In this document: positions 1-10,070 of the stretch, in pieces
Layout: each line of letters opens with the position of its first letter
Numbering within the stretch: the stretch's first letter is position 1
Assembly (NCBI RefSeq): GCF_902832845.1
Contig: NZ_CADFDB010000001.1
Span: forward strand, 1-64,000
From: Burkholderia metallica
Lineage (GTDB): Bacteria; Pseudomonadota; Gammaproteobacteria; Burkholderiales; Burkholderiaceae
DNA length: 64,000 nt
Reading direction: 5' to 3'
Made by a program: the position numbers and the translations under genes
The notes under the pieces: model-generated
Databases searched by the model: none
Told to the model about the DNA's origin: nothing
Seen by the model: the letters and a program-made list of their open reading frames with translations, nothing else

Positions 1-423
1 CTTGCCGATTCCGCGTTTCTTCAGCGCATTCGCGAAACGCGACACACGCGCGAGGAGATCCGCATAGGTGACGCGCGTGACGGTGCCGTCGTCGGCTTCG
101 AAAATCACCGCGACGCGCTCGCCGTTGCCGGCTTCGACGTGACGGTCGAGGCAGTTGTACGACGCATTCAGCTCGCCGTCGTCGAACCACTTGTAGAACG
201 GCGCGTTCGACTCGTCGAGCACCTTCGTGAACGGCTTGTGCCACGCGAGGCCCTCGCGCGCGAGGCGCGCCCAGAAGCCTTCGTAATCGTTCTCGGCCTC
301 GGCGGCGAGCGCACGATAGGCCGGCATGCCGGAAATGGTCGCCGCCTGTTCGAGCGCCGCGGGCGGCGCGAACTGACGGGTTTCGTGAAGAACCGATTCG
401 ATCTTGGACAAGCGTGTCTCCAT
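1..423 (-). CDS. acs: Acetyl-CoA synthetase, N-terminal part (cut by window edge)
   Basis: AMP-forming acetate:CoA ligase, which activates acetate to acetyl-CoA through acetyl-AMP in the cytoplasm. Only the first 141 codons are present. The segment reading [20 protein letters not shown] followed by [10 protein letters not shown] is the typical N-terminal region of bacterial Acs. The catalytic AMP-binding motifs lie off the left edge. The start chosen is the ATG giving [14 protein letters not shown]; a TTG five codons in is an alternative. It lies downstream, in the same direction, of the alcohol dehydrogenase block, which fits a route from alcohol through acetate to acetyl-CoA, but a shared transcript is not shown. 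Confidence 0.88.
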   Translation of the reverse strand, partial: METRLSKIESVLHETRQFAPPAALEQAATISGMPAYRALAAEAENDYEGFWARLAREGLAWHKPFTKVLDESNAPFYKWFDDGELNASYNCLDRHVEAGNGERVAVIFEADDGTVTRVTYADLLARVSRFANALKKRGIGK

Positions 424-664
424 GCGTTCATGTGATTCCTGACTGCGCTCGGGAAAACGCAACATGCGTGCCAGTCGCCCGATTGGTTCAGCGATGCGGC
501 GAAAGCCGCGACAGCCGGGCGCATGACGTTCGATCCAGTCCGACGGGAGCGTCCCGGGCGGTCGCGCGATACGGCGCGGCGTTCATAAATGCAGCAGGAT
601 ATGTTGCAGTCCTGAGCAGATGGCGGCGAAGCCGGGGCCGGAAGCAGAAAGACGGTCGGCCGCG

Positions 665-2528
<1,864 letters not shown>

Positions 2529-2545
<17 letters not shown>

Positions 2546-2843
2546 AGACGTTGCACCAGCCTTCGGCGGCCACCGCCTTGCCCGCGAACATCGGGCATGT
2601 GCCGACGGATTCCCCGGCTGCGGCCTTGTAGAAGCGGCAGTTCGAACACGTCTGGCCGGCCTGATACTTCGGAAACTTGCCTGTATCGACAGTCGTTGCC
2701 TTGGCGCGGTAGCCGAGCGTCTTCGCTGCCGCGTCGTTTTCGTCGACGGGCGGCGCGGCGGCGAACGCGCGGGTGCCGGCTGCGAGTGCGGCGCACAGGC
2801 CGGCAGCCTGCGCGAAGAAGATTCTGCGATTGCGGGAAATCAT
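2529..2843 (-). CDS. High-potential iron-sulfur protein (HiPIP)
   Basis: Small periplasmic electron carrier with one [4Fe-4S] cluster, 104 residues. The N-terminus has an RNRRIFF twin-arginine-like motif, a hydrophobic stretch and an Ala-rich cleavage region, as expected for export of a folded iron-sulfur protein. The mature part has the four cluster cysteines in the HiPIP pattern: CSNC, then CPMF, then WCNVYAK near the end. It sits between the quinoprotein/cytochrome pair and the sigma factor on one strand, so it could take electrons downstream of the cytochrome. A terminator-like hairpin separates it from the cytochrome gene, so it may have its own promoter. Confidence 0.9.
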
Positions 2844-2863
2844 GGGGTCATCCTGAACGAAGT

Positions 2864-2893
2864 GAAAGAAAAAGCCCGGCCCGCGCGCCGGGC
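2864..2893 (-). terminator. Rho-independent terminator after the dehydrogenase/cytochrome pair
   Basis: A perfect 7-bp G+C stem (GCCCGGC/GCCGGGC) with a 6-base loop is followed on the minus strand by the T-rich run TTTTTCTTTC. It lies just past the cytochrome fusion gene and before the HiPIP start, so it should end the alcohol dehydrogenase transcript. Confidence 0.75.
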
Positions 2894-2940
2894 GTGCGTC
2901 CCGGCGCGGCGGTCTGCCGAAGCGAAAGCGGGCGGGAAGG

Positions 2941-4146
2941 TTACTTGCGCGGCCCGGCGATGAGCGGCGCCTTCGATGCGTTGGCGATATCGGCGGTCAG
3001 CTTGCCCTTCGACGCGTCGTAGCCGTTCGAGTACAGCAGGAACGCCATCAGGTCTTCGTATTCCTGTGCCGTCATCTTGCCGGGGCGATCGGCCGGCATG
3101 TTGCTCGACATGTACAGGAAGATGCCGCCCACCGTGATATGCGACTTGCCCTCGGGAGCGAACGCCTCGCCGCTCAGCGCGGGAGCCGTATTGCCCTCGA
3201 GCTGGTCGCCGTGGCATTTCGCGCAGGCGTCGGCGTAGAGCTTCCTGCCGTGCTGCACCTGGGTCTCGTCGAACGACGGGATGCCGCTGCCTTCGCCGGT
3301 CGACACCTTGATGAAGCCGGTCCCTGCCGGCCGCTGCGTGGACGCGATCGCGCCGTCGAGAAACCTGCCGGGCGTCCGTGCGGCGGCCGCTTGCGCGACG
3401 GACTCGGGAAGCGTCCATCCGCGCGTGAGCGACGCGAGGCGGCCGTCGCCGCTCATCGTCGTCAGCGCGGCGTCGATGCGCTGTTGCAGCGCGACCTTGC
3501 CCGGCCCGAATGCGAACGACAGTTGCCAGTCGGAGTACGGCGACGAGGTTGCCGCGACCCGGAAGTGCAATGGCCGGTGTGCGTGCTCGTATGCGACGAC
3601 GCTCGGATACCAGACGATCGCGCGCTGTGCGCGACCGGCGGCGAGCGCGCCGATCGTTTTCTCGCTGGTGTTTTCGAGGTCGAAGCGGGCATTCGCCTGC
3701 TGCGCGGCGATCAGTTGCGACGGGCTACCGTACGTGGCGGCGATCGTTTCCTTCGCACCGGACGGCGCCTGCGCATCACGCAGCGACACGCTGACGTAGC
3801 CGGAGCGCAGGTAGCCCTGCGAGAACGTCATCTTCGATCCCGACGCATCGGCGATGGCCGAGCGCGGGAAGCCGGCGATCACGTCGCAATCGCGTTCGAG
3901 CGATTTCGTCAGCTCGCCGGCGGAGATGCCGTCGTCGTCGCCGTTGTCGTCGACGCCGCGCTTGTTGAAGGTTGCAGCGATGCCCGCGGTGCGGAACACT
4001 TCGCGTGCGACGGATCGGTCGAGTGCCGTGGTCGGGCTGCCGGGCAGCGTGCAGATGCGCACGCCGGCCGCCGCGGCTGTCGGTGTCATCGCCACGCCCA
4101 CGGCGAGCAGACTGGCGACGGTAACGGAAGTGAGACGAGTATTCAT
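2941..4146 (-). CDS. Periplasmic-binding-protein domain fused to cytochrome c (XoxJ/XoxG-like fusion)
   Basis: Exported 401-residue protein with a signal peptide (about residues 1-27). Residues about 28-265 resemble a type 2 solute-binding fold as in MxaJ/XoxJ proteins: the domain opens with VRICTLP and contains a CDVIAGFPRSA segment. A class I cytochrome c domain follows, with the haem motif CAKCH at residues 308-312 and a likely distal Met in SSNMPADRPGKM. In methanol dehydrogenase systems the binding-protein partner (J) and the cytochrome (G) are separate genes; here both sit in one chain. The gene follows the quinoprotein dehydrogenase by 79 bases. The inferred job is electron acceptance from PQQ and help in maturing or docking the enzyme. 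The start chosen is the ATG before the signal peptide; longer upstream starts give no exportable N-terminus. Confidence 0.82.
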   Translation of the reverse strand: MNTRLTSVTVASLLAVGVAMTPTAAAAGVRICTLPGSPTTALDRSVAREVFRTAGIAATFNKRGVDDNGDDDGISAGELTKSLERDCDVIAGFPRSAIADASGSKMTFSQGYLRSGYVSVSLRDAQAPSGAKETIAATYGSPSQLIAAQQANARFDLENTSEKTIGALAAGRAQRAIVWYPSVVAYEHAHRPLHFRVAATSSPYSDWQLSFAFGPGKVALQQRIDAALTTMSGDGRLASLTRGWTLPESVAQAAAARTPGRFLDGAIASTQRPAGTGFIKVSTGEGSGIPSFDETQVQHGRKLYADACAKCHGDQLEGNTAPALSGEAFAPEGKSHITVGGIFLYMSSNMPADRPGKMTAQEYEDLMAFLLYSNGYDASKGKLTADIANASKAPLIAGPRK

Positions 4147-4225
4147 GGTCGTGTGTCCGGTTGAAGCGGGTGGGCGTCGCGCCCGCATCGGGCGCATGCG
4201 GGCGCGACTCGGGCCTGGCGTGCGT

Positions 4226-5947
4226 TCAGTCGAGCGCGAACACGTAGAGCGTGCCGCCGCGCGGAACGTCCTTCGCGATGTCGGCCATCGGGCCGCCCCA
4301 GATCGGGTTCGCGCCGCCATAGCCGGCAAGCACGGCGACATACTCCTTGCCGTCGACCTCGTACACGGACGGCTGCGAAATGATGCCGCTCGCCAGTTGC
4401 GGGCTTTCCCAGAGCACCTTGCCGGTCGTCGTGTCGAACGCGTACAGGTGGCCGTCGAGCGAACCGCTGAACGCGAGGCCGCTCGCGGTGGTCGCGACGC
4501 CGCCGTTCCACGGCTTCTTCGACCAGTGGCTCCACAGCTTCTTGCCGGTGTTCACGTCGATGGCCGTCAGCTCGCCGTAGCCTTCGCTGCCCGGTTCGGG
4601 CTTGATCTCGAAGCCTTCGCCGAGATACGGCAGGCCTTCCATGTAGCTGACCGACTTGCCGGTCAGGCTCATGCACGCATGTAACGCGGGCACGACCGCG
4701 ATGTTGCGTTCCTGGTCGTACGAGATCGACCACCAGTTCTTGCCGCCGAGGAAGCTCGGGCACGTTTCGATCGTCGTGCCGGCCTTCGGGAACTTCGATT
4801 CGTCCTGGATCGGCTTGCCTTCGGCCGTGTAGCCGGTGACCGACAACGCCTTCACGAACGGGGTCGCGTAGATCAGCTTGCCGGTGGTGCGGTCGATCGC
4901 ATGGAAGAAGCCGTTGCGGTCCGCGTGAATGATCGCGTCGTAGTCCTTGCCCTTGTACTTGATGTCGGCAAGGACGGCCGCGTTCACGCCGTCGTAGTCC
5001 CACGTGTCGTTGTTGGTGTACTGGTAGTGCCACTTCAGGTTGCCGTTCTTCGCATCGAGCGCGAGCAGCGAGTCGGAATACAGGTTGTCGCCGGGGCGCA
5101 GCGCCGCGAGCCACGGGCCGGGGTTGCCGACACCCCAGTACAGCGTGCGGGACGCGGCGTCGTACGTGCCGGTGAGCCACGCGGCGCCGCCGCCATGGCT
5201 CTGCATGCCGTCGGGCCACGTTTCGGCGCCTTTTTCGCCGGCAGCGGGGATCGTGTAGCGTTTCCAGACCTGTGAGCCGTCCTCTGGATTCAGCGCGGTG
5301 ATGTACCCGCGAATTCCGTATTCGCCGCCGGACGTGCCGACGACGATCGCGCCGTCGATCGCGAGCGGTGCGAGCGAGAACGCGTAGCCGAGGCCCGGCT
5401 CGAACATCTGCTTCTTCCACACGAGATTGCCGGTCTGCGCGTCGAGCGCCGCGATTTCGCCGCTCAGCATCGCGATGTAGACGTTCTTGCCGTACAGCGC
5501 GACGCCGCGGTTGACGACGTCGCAGCATGCGGTCTTGAACGATGCCGGACCGAGCTTCGGCTCGTACTTCCACAGCTGCCTGCCGGTCTTCGCGTCGAAC
5601 GCATAGACGTTGTCCTTCGGCGTCGTCACGAACAGATAGTTGCCGTTGACGATCGGCGTGGCCTCGAAGCCTTGCTTCAGGTCGGCGGGGAACTTGTACG
5701 CCCACACCTGCTTGAGATCCTTCGCGTTCGACGTGTCGATCTGCTTGAGCGGCGAGTGCGAGCGGCCGTCGTAGGTGCGGTAGTAGGTGAGCCAGCCGGG
5801 ATCGCCATGCGCATCGGTCAGGCGCTGGTAGGTCACGGCCGGATAGTCCGCGGCCGCTTCGACGAGGCCGGGGTTCAGCGCGACGGCGGCCGCCACCGCG
5901 ATTCCGATCGTCGCCAGCCGGCTCGCTGAAGCCGAGAATTTCTTCAT
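4226..5947 (-). CDS. PQQ-dependent alcohol dehydrogenase, predicted lanthanide-dependent type
   Basis: Periplasmic type I quinoprotein, 573 residues, oxidising a primary alcohol to the aldehyde with PQQ and passing electrons to a cytochrome c. It has a signal peptide (cleavage near VEAAADYP) and repeated beta-propeller Trp-docking-like segments. The adjacent cysteines C141-C142 (TACCDVV) form the disulfide facing PQQ in this family. The active-site segment NNDTWDYDGVN has the catalytic Asp at 317 and a second Asp at 319; that extra Asp marks lanthanide-using enzymes (XoxF, ExaF, PedH), whereas calcium enzymes have Ala or Ser there. There is no C-terminal haem domain. The start is the ATG six bases after AGGAGA. 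The gene is preceded by a sigma-54 promoter and followed by the cytochrome fusion. The substrate (methanol, ethanol or other) cannot be fixed from sequence. Confidence 0.9.
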   Translation of the reverse strand: MKKFSASASRLATIGIAVAAAVALNPGLVEAAADYPAVTYQRLTDAHGDPGWLTYYRTYDGRSHSPLKQIDTSNAKDLKQVWAYKFPADLKQGFEATPIVNGNYLFVTTPKDNVYAFDAKTGRQLWKYEPKLGPASFKTACCDVVNRGVALYGKNVYIAMLSGEIAALDAQTGNLVWKKQMFEPGLGYAFSLAPLAIDGAIVVGTSGGEYGIRGYITALNPEDGSQVWKRYTIPAAGEKGAETWPDGMQSHGGGAAWLTGTYDAASRTLYWGVGNPGPWLAALRPGDNLYSDSLLALDAKNGNLKWHYQYTNNDTWDYDGVNAAVLADIKYKGKDYDAIIHADRNGFFHAIDRTTGKLIYATPFVKALSVTGYTAEGKPIQDESKFPKAGTTIETCPSFLGGKNWWSISYDQERNIAVVPALHACMSLTGKSVSYMEGLPYLGEGFEIKPEPGSEGYGELTAIDVNTGKKLWSHWSKKPWNGGVATTASGLAFSGSLDGHLYAFDTTTGKVLWESPQLASGIISQPSVYEVDGKEYVAVLAGYGGANPIWGGPMADIAKDVPRGGTLYVFALD

Positions 5948-6037
5948 GGTTGTCTCCTGGGTCATTGTGGTCGCACCGCCGCGCACGTTTCGTCGCGCCG
6001 GCACGGTTGGGTTCCGGGCCGAGTGCACTGCCTGTTA

Positions 6038-6053
6038 CGCAAATCGCATGCCA
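6038..6053 (-). promoter_or_regulatory. Predicted sigma-54 (-24/-12) promoter of the alcohol dehydrogenase
   Basis: On the minus strand the sequence is TGGCATG-N4-TTGCG, against the consensus TGGCACG-N4-TTGCW. The essential GG and GC doublets have the required 10-base spacing. The predicted transcript start leaves about 80 bases of leader before the dehydrogenase ATG. The sigma-54 activator gene lies 4 kb away in the same cluster. Confidence 0.62.
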
Positions 6054-6139
6054 TTGCGGCGCGAGCGCGGTGTGGCGCGGCATACCGGGGCATCGCAGGC
6101 GATGTGTCGATGGACGACGCGCGCCATGGCGCTCGCGAA

Positions 6140-6190
6140 GGTGTTGCATTCGGATACACCGCCGCGCACGAAGTGTTGCCAAACATGACA
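6140..6190. promoter_or_regulatory. Candidate upstream activator sites between dehydrogenase and TonB receptor
   Basis: Two motifs lie about midway between the divergent sigma-54 promoters. One is a dyad, GGTGT...ACACC (arms at the ends of 6140-6160). The other is GTGTTGCCAAACATGACA (6173-6190). Read in reverse the second is TGTCA-TGTTTG-GCAACAC, which resembles TGTCA-AGTT-GCAACAC in front of pqqA. The distances of about 90-150 bases to each -24 element suit an enhancer-binding activator. The rest of the 434-base intergenic space shows no gene. Confidence 0.45.
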
Positions 6191-6289
6191 GGTGGCGCAG
6201 GACGCAGCACGGTGGGCGGTCGCCGTCGCCGGTGCATGCCGTTCGAATGCGGTGCGCGGTGCCGTGCGTGCCGCATGCGCTCGCCGCGC

Positions 6290-6305
6290 TGGCACGGTTT
6301 TCGCA
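6290..6305 (+). promoter_or_regulatory. Predicted sigma-54 (-24/-12) promoter of the TonB-dependent receptor
   Basis: The sequence TGGCACG-GTTT-TCGCA matches the sigma-54 consensus with one change in the -12 half (T to C) and keeps the GG-N10-GC spacing. It would give a leader of roughly 65 bases before the receptor start codon. Confidence 0.55.
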
Positions 6306-6381
6306 CGCCAGCATCGCGACAACCCGTCGCGCGCGGTACCTCGTACCGGGTGGGCGGAATACAAATAGGGAGACGACGGAA

Positions 6382-8712
6382 ATGATCAGGAGACCAAAGG
6401 CAGGCGGACGACACGGCGCGATGCGAAGCGACCGGCGTGCGCAATGCGTCGGCACGACCCTCGGGGCGCTCGCGCTGTTCGGCATGTCGCCCGGTGGGGC
6501 GCACGCGCAGCAGCAGGCGGACGGCGCCGCCCTCGCGCCGCACGAGTCGACCGTCATGCTGCCTGCGGTGGTCGTCGTCGGCACGACGCCGCTGCTCGGG
6601 ATCGGCACGCCGCTGTCGAAGGTGCCGGCGAACGTGCAGACGGTGCGCGCGGCGGAACTCGACGTGCAGCACCGCGCGACGCTCGCCGATTTCTTTGCCG
6701 CGAACCTGCAGAGCGTGACGATTTCGGACGCGCAGGGCAACGCGTACCAGACGGACGTCAACTATCGCGGCTTCACCGCGTCGCCGCTGCTCGGCACGCC
6801 GCAGGGATTGTCGGTGTTCGTCGACGGCGTGCGCGTGAACGAGCCGTTCGGCGACGTCGTGAACTGGGACATCCTGCCGATGCAGGCGATCGATCGCGTG
6901 CAGCTGATTCCGGGCTCCAACCCGGTATACGGGCGCAATACGCTCGGCGGCGCGCTCGCGATCACGACGAAGAACGGCAAGTCGAATCCGGGCGGCGAAG
7001 CGGAGGTGTCGGGCGGCGCGTGGGGTCGCAAGACCGCGGGCATCGAGCAGGGCGGGACGATTGGCTCGAACCTCGACTACTACGCGACCGCGAACGTCGC
7101 GAACGACGGCGGCTGGGCGGACCATAATGCGAGTCGCGTGCGGCAGGCGTTCGGCAAACTGCGCTACACCGATGCGGACACGACGCTGTCGATCGCCGCA
7201 GGCGGCGCGGACAACACGCTGTCCGGCACCCAGACGATCCCGCGCTCGTTCCTCGACAACCCGAGGCAGGCGTACACGTATCCCGACCGGAACCGCAACA
7301 TCGCCGGATACCTGACGCTGTCCGGCGACCGTTTTTTCGGCGAGCAGGTCGAGTTGAGCGGCAATGCGTACTACCGGCACCTGCGTAACACCAACACCAG
7401 CAGCAACAACAATACGGACTACGGATCGGCGGACGATGACGGAGCAGTTGACACGCTGCAAGGCAGCAATGCACGATCGACGGTCGTTACCGACAGCTAC
7501 GGCGGCAGCGTGCAACTCACGCTGCTCGGCAAGCTCGGCGGGATGGCGAACCGGTTCGTCGCGGGCGTTTCGGCGGATGTCGCGAACTCGAGCTACGTCG
7601 CGTCGTCGCAGGACGCGTATTTCACCGATGCGCGCGCGGCAATCGGCCTCGGCGATTTCGTCCAGCAGACCAGTGCGAAGACGCGCAATGCGAATTTCGG
7701 CGTATACATGAGCGACGCACTGTCGCTGACGCCGCACTGGACGCTGACCCTGTCGGGCCGCTACGACTGGTCGAAAGCGCAGGTCGGCGACGAGAGCGGC
7801 ATGCAGCCGCTGCTCGACGGCAACCATGTGTTCTCGCGCCTGAACCCGGCGGTCGGGCTCAACTGGAACCCGATCGCGGGTATCACCGCGTATGCGGCCT
7901 ACAACGAAGGCATGCGTTCGCCGACCGCGATCGAACTCGCCTGCGCGGATCCCTCCGCCCCGTGTTCGCTGCCGAACGACTTTATCGCCGACCCGGCGCT
8001 CAGGCCGGTGATTTCGAAGACGTTCGAAGCCGGCGTGCGTGGCCGCATCGGCGCCGCGACGACCTGGAGCGCCGCGGCCTATCGCACGACGTTGACCGAC
8101 GATATCCAGTTCATCAGCAGCCCGGCGAGCGCGCAGGGCTATTTCCGCAACGTCGGCGATACGCGGCGGCAGGGCATCGAGCTCGCAGGCCATACGCGGC
8201 TCGGCCTGCTCGGCGTCGGGCTGTCGTACAGCTACGTCGATGCGACTTACCGATCGTCGTGGACCGAACACAGCCCGGCGAATTCGGCGGCGGACGCAAG
8301 CGGCAACGTGACGGTCAAGCCGGGCGATCGCATTCCCGGTATTCCCGCGCATACGATCAAGCTGCGGCTCGACTATGCGGCAACGCCGGCGTGGGACATC
8401 GGCACGAATCTCACGTGGCGCGGCGGCGTCTACGCGCGCGGCGACGAGAACAACGCGGACGTCAACGGCAGGCTCGCGGGGTACGTGCTGGTCGACCTCG
8501 ACATGCGCTACCGGATCACGAAGCGGTTCGAGGTGTTCGCGAGCGTGACGAACCTGCTCGACAAGCGCTACGCGAGCTTCGGCGCGCTTGGCCAGAATTT
8601 CTTCAACGGGCCGAACCACACGTTCAACGGCGCCAATCCGGTAAACGAACAGTTCGTCGGGCCGGGCGCGCCGCGCGGCGCATGGATCGGCGTGCGCTAT
8701 GCGTGGGATTGA
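6382..8712 (+). CDS. TonB-dependent outer-membrane receptor
   Basis: Outer-membrane beta-barrel receptor, 776 residues, for active uptake powered by TonB/ExbBD. It has a signal peptide ending near GGAHAQQQ. A plug domain at about residues 60-190 contains VDGVRVNEPFGD and the NPVYGRNTLGGALAITTKNG segment. The barrel holds the typical VTNLLDKRYASFG motif and ends in an aromatic-rich GVRYAWD strand. The start is the ATG eight bases after GGGAGA; an internal ATG 13 codons on also precedes the signal peptide. It faces away from the quinoprotein dehydrogenase and shares its control region, and a TonB-like gene ends the pqq operon. A lanthanide-chelate or PQQ substrate is an attractive inference, but siderophore-type substrates remain possible. 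Confidence 0.9.
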   Translation: MIRRPKAGGRHGAMRSDRRAQCVGTTLGALALFGMSPGGAHAQQQADGAALAPHESTVMLPAVVVVGTTPLLGIGTPLSKVPANVQTVRAAELDVQHRATLADFFAANLQSVTISDAQGNAYQTDVNYRGFTASPLLGTPQGLSVFVDGVRVNEPFGDVVNWDILPMQAIDRVQLIPGSNPVYGRNTLGGALAITTKNGKSNPGGEAEVSGGAWGRKTAGIEQGGTIGSNLDYYATANVANDGGWADHNASRVRQAFGKLRYTDADTTLSIAAGGADNTLSGTQTIPRSFLDNPRQAYTYPDRNRNIAGYLTLSGDRFFGEQVELSGNAYYRHLRNTNTSSNNNTDYGSADDDGAVDTLQGSNARSTVVTDSYGGSVQLTLLGKLGGMANRFVAGVSADVANSSYVASSQDAYFTDARAAIGLGDFVQQTSAKTRNANFGVYMSDALSLTPHWTLTLSGRYDWSKAQVGDESGMQPLLDGNHVFSRLNPAVGLNWNPIAGITAYAAYNEGMRSPTAIELACADPSAPCSLPNDFIADPALRPVISKTFEAGVRGRIGAATTWSAAAYRTTLTDDIQFISSPASAQGYFRNVGDTRRQGIELAGHTRLGLLGVGLSYSYVDATYRSSWTEHSPANSAADASGNVTVKPGDRIPGIPAHTIKLRLDYAATPAWDIGTNLTWRGGVYARGDENNADVNGRLAGYVLVDLDMRYRITKRFEVFASVTNLLDKRYASFGALGQNFFNGPNHTFNGANPVNEQFVGPGAPRGAWIGVRYAWD

Positions 8713-8766
8713 GCGCGGCGCGGTGGCGCGGGTCGTCGCGCCGCGATGCAGCCCGCGCGGGGGGCG

Positions 8767-9783
8767 TCACGGGAACGGCGCCGTCGCGAACATCGCACGC
8801 ACGGCGTGTGCGACGCTGCGCGCCAACGCGGGATCGCTTGCCAGATGTCCTGCCTTCACGCGCTCGATAACGACGTCGGGTGCGGCCCGCGCGAGGCGGT
8901 CGACGTTGTCGATCGGGCAGACGGGATCGTGCATCCCGTGCGCGGCGAACAGTGGCACCCCGGCCTGCACGGCCCGACGCGCGAGCGCGAGCACGCGGCG
9001 CTCGCCGAGCCAGCAATCGCGCTGCAGGTAGTGCGCCTGGATCCGGTATTTGTCGATCAGCAGGGCGGCGGTCTTGCCCGAGCGGACCGCACGCACCGGC
9101 GAGCGCCGTGTGCGTGACGATGCGAGGAGGGCGTTTTCGTACGCGTGCCATGCGAGCGCCACCGCGCGCTGTCGGCCCGTGCTCGCGCCGCGGCGCAACC
9201 GCTGCGCGCAGCGCGCCAGCAGGCGCTCCGGCGGCCCGCCGCCGGCTGCCGCATGCAGGCGCCGCCATTCGCGGGGCGCACGCGTGCGGGAGGTCATGAA
9301 CAGCCCGCGGATTTCGCGTGGCGACGTCAGGAACAGGCCGCGCAGTACGACACCGGTCACCCGCTCCGGATGCGTGCCCGCATACGCGAGCGCGAGCGCG
9401 GCGCCCCACGAGCCTCCTACGACGCCCCAGCGCGCAATGCCGAGCCGCTCGCGCACCGCCTCCAGATCGGCGATCAGCTGCGCGGTGCGGTTGTGACGCG
9501 TGCCGCCGCGCGGTGCCGACGCGCCCGCGCCGCGCTGGTCGACGAGCACGACACGCACGCGCGCGAGGTCGAACACTCGCAGGATGCCGGTCTGGCTGCC
9601 GCTGCCGGGCCCGCCGTGCAGCACGACGACCGGATGGCCCTGCGCGGCGCCGGCCGTTGCGAAGGCGATCGATTGCGCGTCACGACGCATGCGCCGGCGG
9701 GCAGGCGTTGCTCGCGACGTCGGTGTGTCGGGCGGGACCCGCAGCGCGGGCGACGGCGTGGAGGGAATCGGGCGACGCATCAT
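8767..9783 (-). CDS. Proline-iminopeptidase-like alpha/beta hydrolase (peptidase family S33)
   Basis: Cytoplasmic alpha/beta-hydrolase of the prolyl aminopeptidase group, 338 residues. The oxyanion-hole motif HGGPGSGS is followed by DQRGAGAS, as in prolyl iminopeptidases. The nucleophile elbow is GGSWGAALALAYA. The Asp is in HGMHDPVCPID and the His in KAGHLASD, completing the triad. The first 40 or so residues are Arg/Pro-rich and not conserved, so translation may begin further in; no good ribosome-binding site marks the annotated start. It is convergent with the TonB receptor and divergent from the sigma-54 activator. A direct role in alcohol oxidation is not evident. Confidence 0.82.
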   Translation of the reverse strand: MMRRPIPSTPSPALRVPPDTPTSRATPARRRMRRDAQSIAFATAGAAQGHPVVVLHGGPGSGSQTGILRVFDLARVRVVLVDQRGAGASAPRGGTRHNRTAQLIADLEAVRERLGIARWGVVGGSWGAALALAYAGTHPERVTGVVLRGLFLTSPREIRGLFMTSRTRAPREWRRLHAAAGGGPPERLLARCAQRLRRGASTGRQRAVALAWHAYENALLASSRTRRSPVRAVRSGKTAALLIDKYRIQAHYLQRDCWLGERRVLALARRAVQAGVPLFAAHGMHDPVCPIDNVDRLARAAPDVVIERVKAGHLASDPALARSVAHAVRAMFATAPFP

Positions 9784-9932
9784 GGCGATAGGGTTCTGGC
9801 GGAATCGGGAGGCGTGAACGTTGACGGCCGTGCAGCCTGATCTGTGTCAAAGCCAGAAACGCGCCAGCCGCGAAGATCGGGATTCGCACGGGTAGTCACG
9901 CGCCGGGAAATCGCGGTATCACCGGGGCCATG

Positions 9933-9946
9933 CTGTCGCGCGACAG
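9933..9946. promoter_or_regulatory. 14-bp perfect palindrome in the hydrolase/activator intergenic region
   Basis: CTGTCGCGCGACAG is a perfect dyad in the 287-base divergent space between the hydrolase and the sigma-54 activator. A second TGTCA element follows directly. It could be an operator for either gene or for autoregulation by the activator. No consensus is assigned. Confidence 0.3.
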
Positions 9947-10070
9947 TGTCAGGACGACTTTATTACGTCGTGCTTTCGGTTCGTGCCGCGGAGCCGGCGT
10001 GGCCCGATGCTTGCTTGCAACCAGGGCAAAGAGCCCGGCAATTGACCGGAACGATTCCCCGGAGGAGACG

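Noticed and set aside
6173-6190. Treating the GTGTTGCC element as the -12 part of a sigma-54 promoter
   Set aside because: No GG lies ten bases before the GC pair in either direction; it fits an activator site better.
4143-6761. A very long minus-strand frame covering the alcohol dehydrogenase in another phase
   Set aside because: It encodes Arg/Cys-rich sequence without domains and is the usual G+C-driven shadow of the real gene.
5962-8619. 885-residue minus-strand frame opposite the TonB receptor
   Set aside because: Arg/Val/Ala-rich antisense translation; the plus-strand receptor has signal, plug and barrel motifs.
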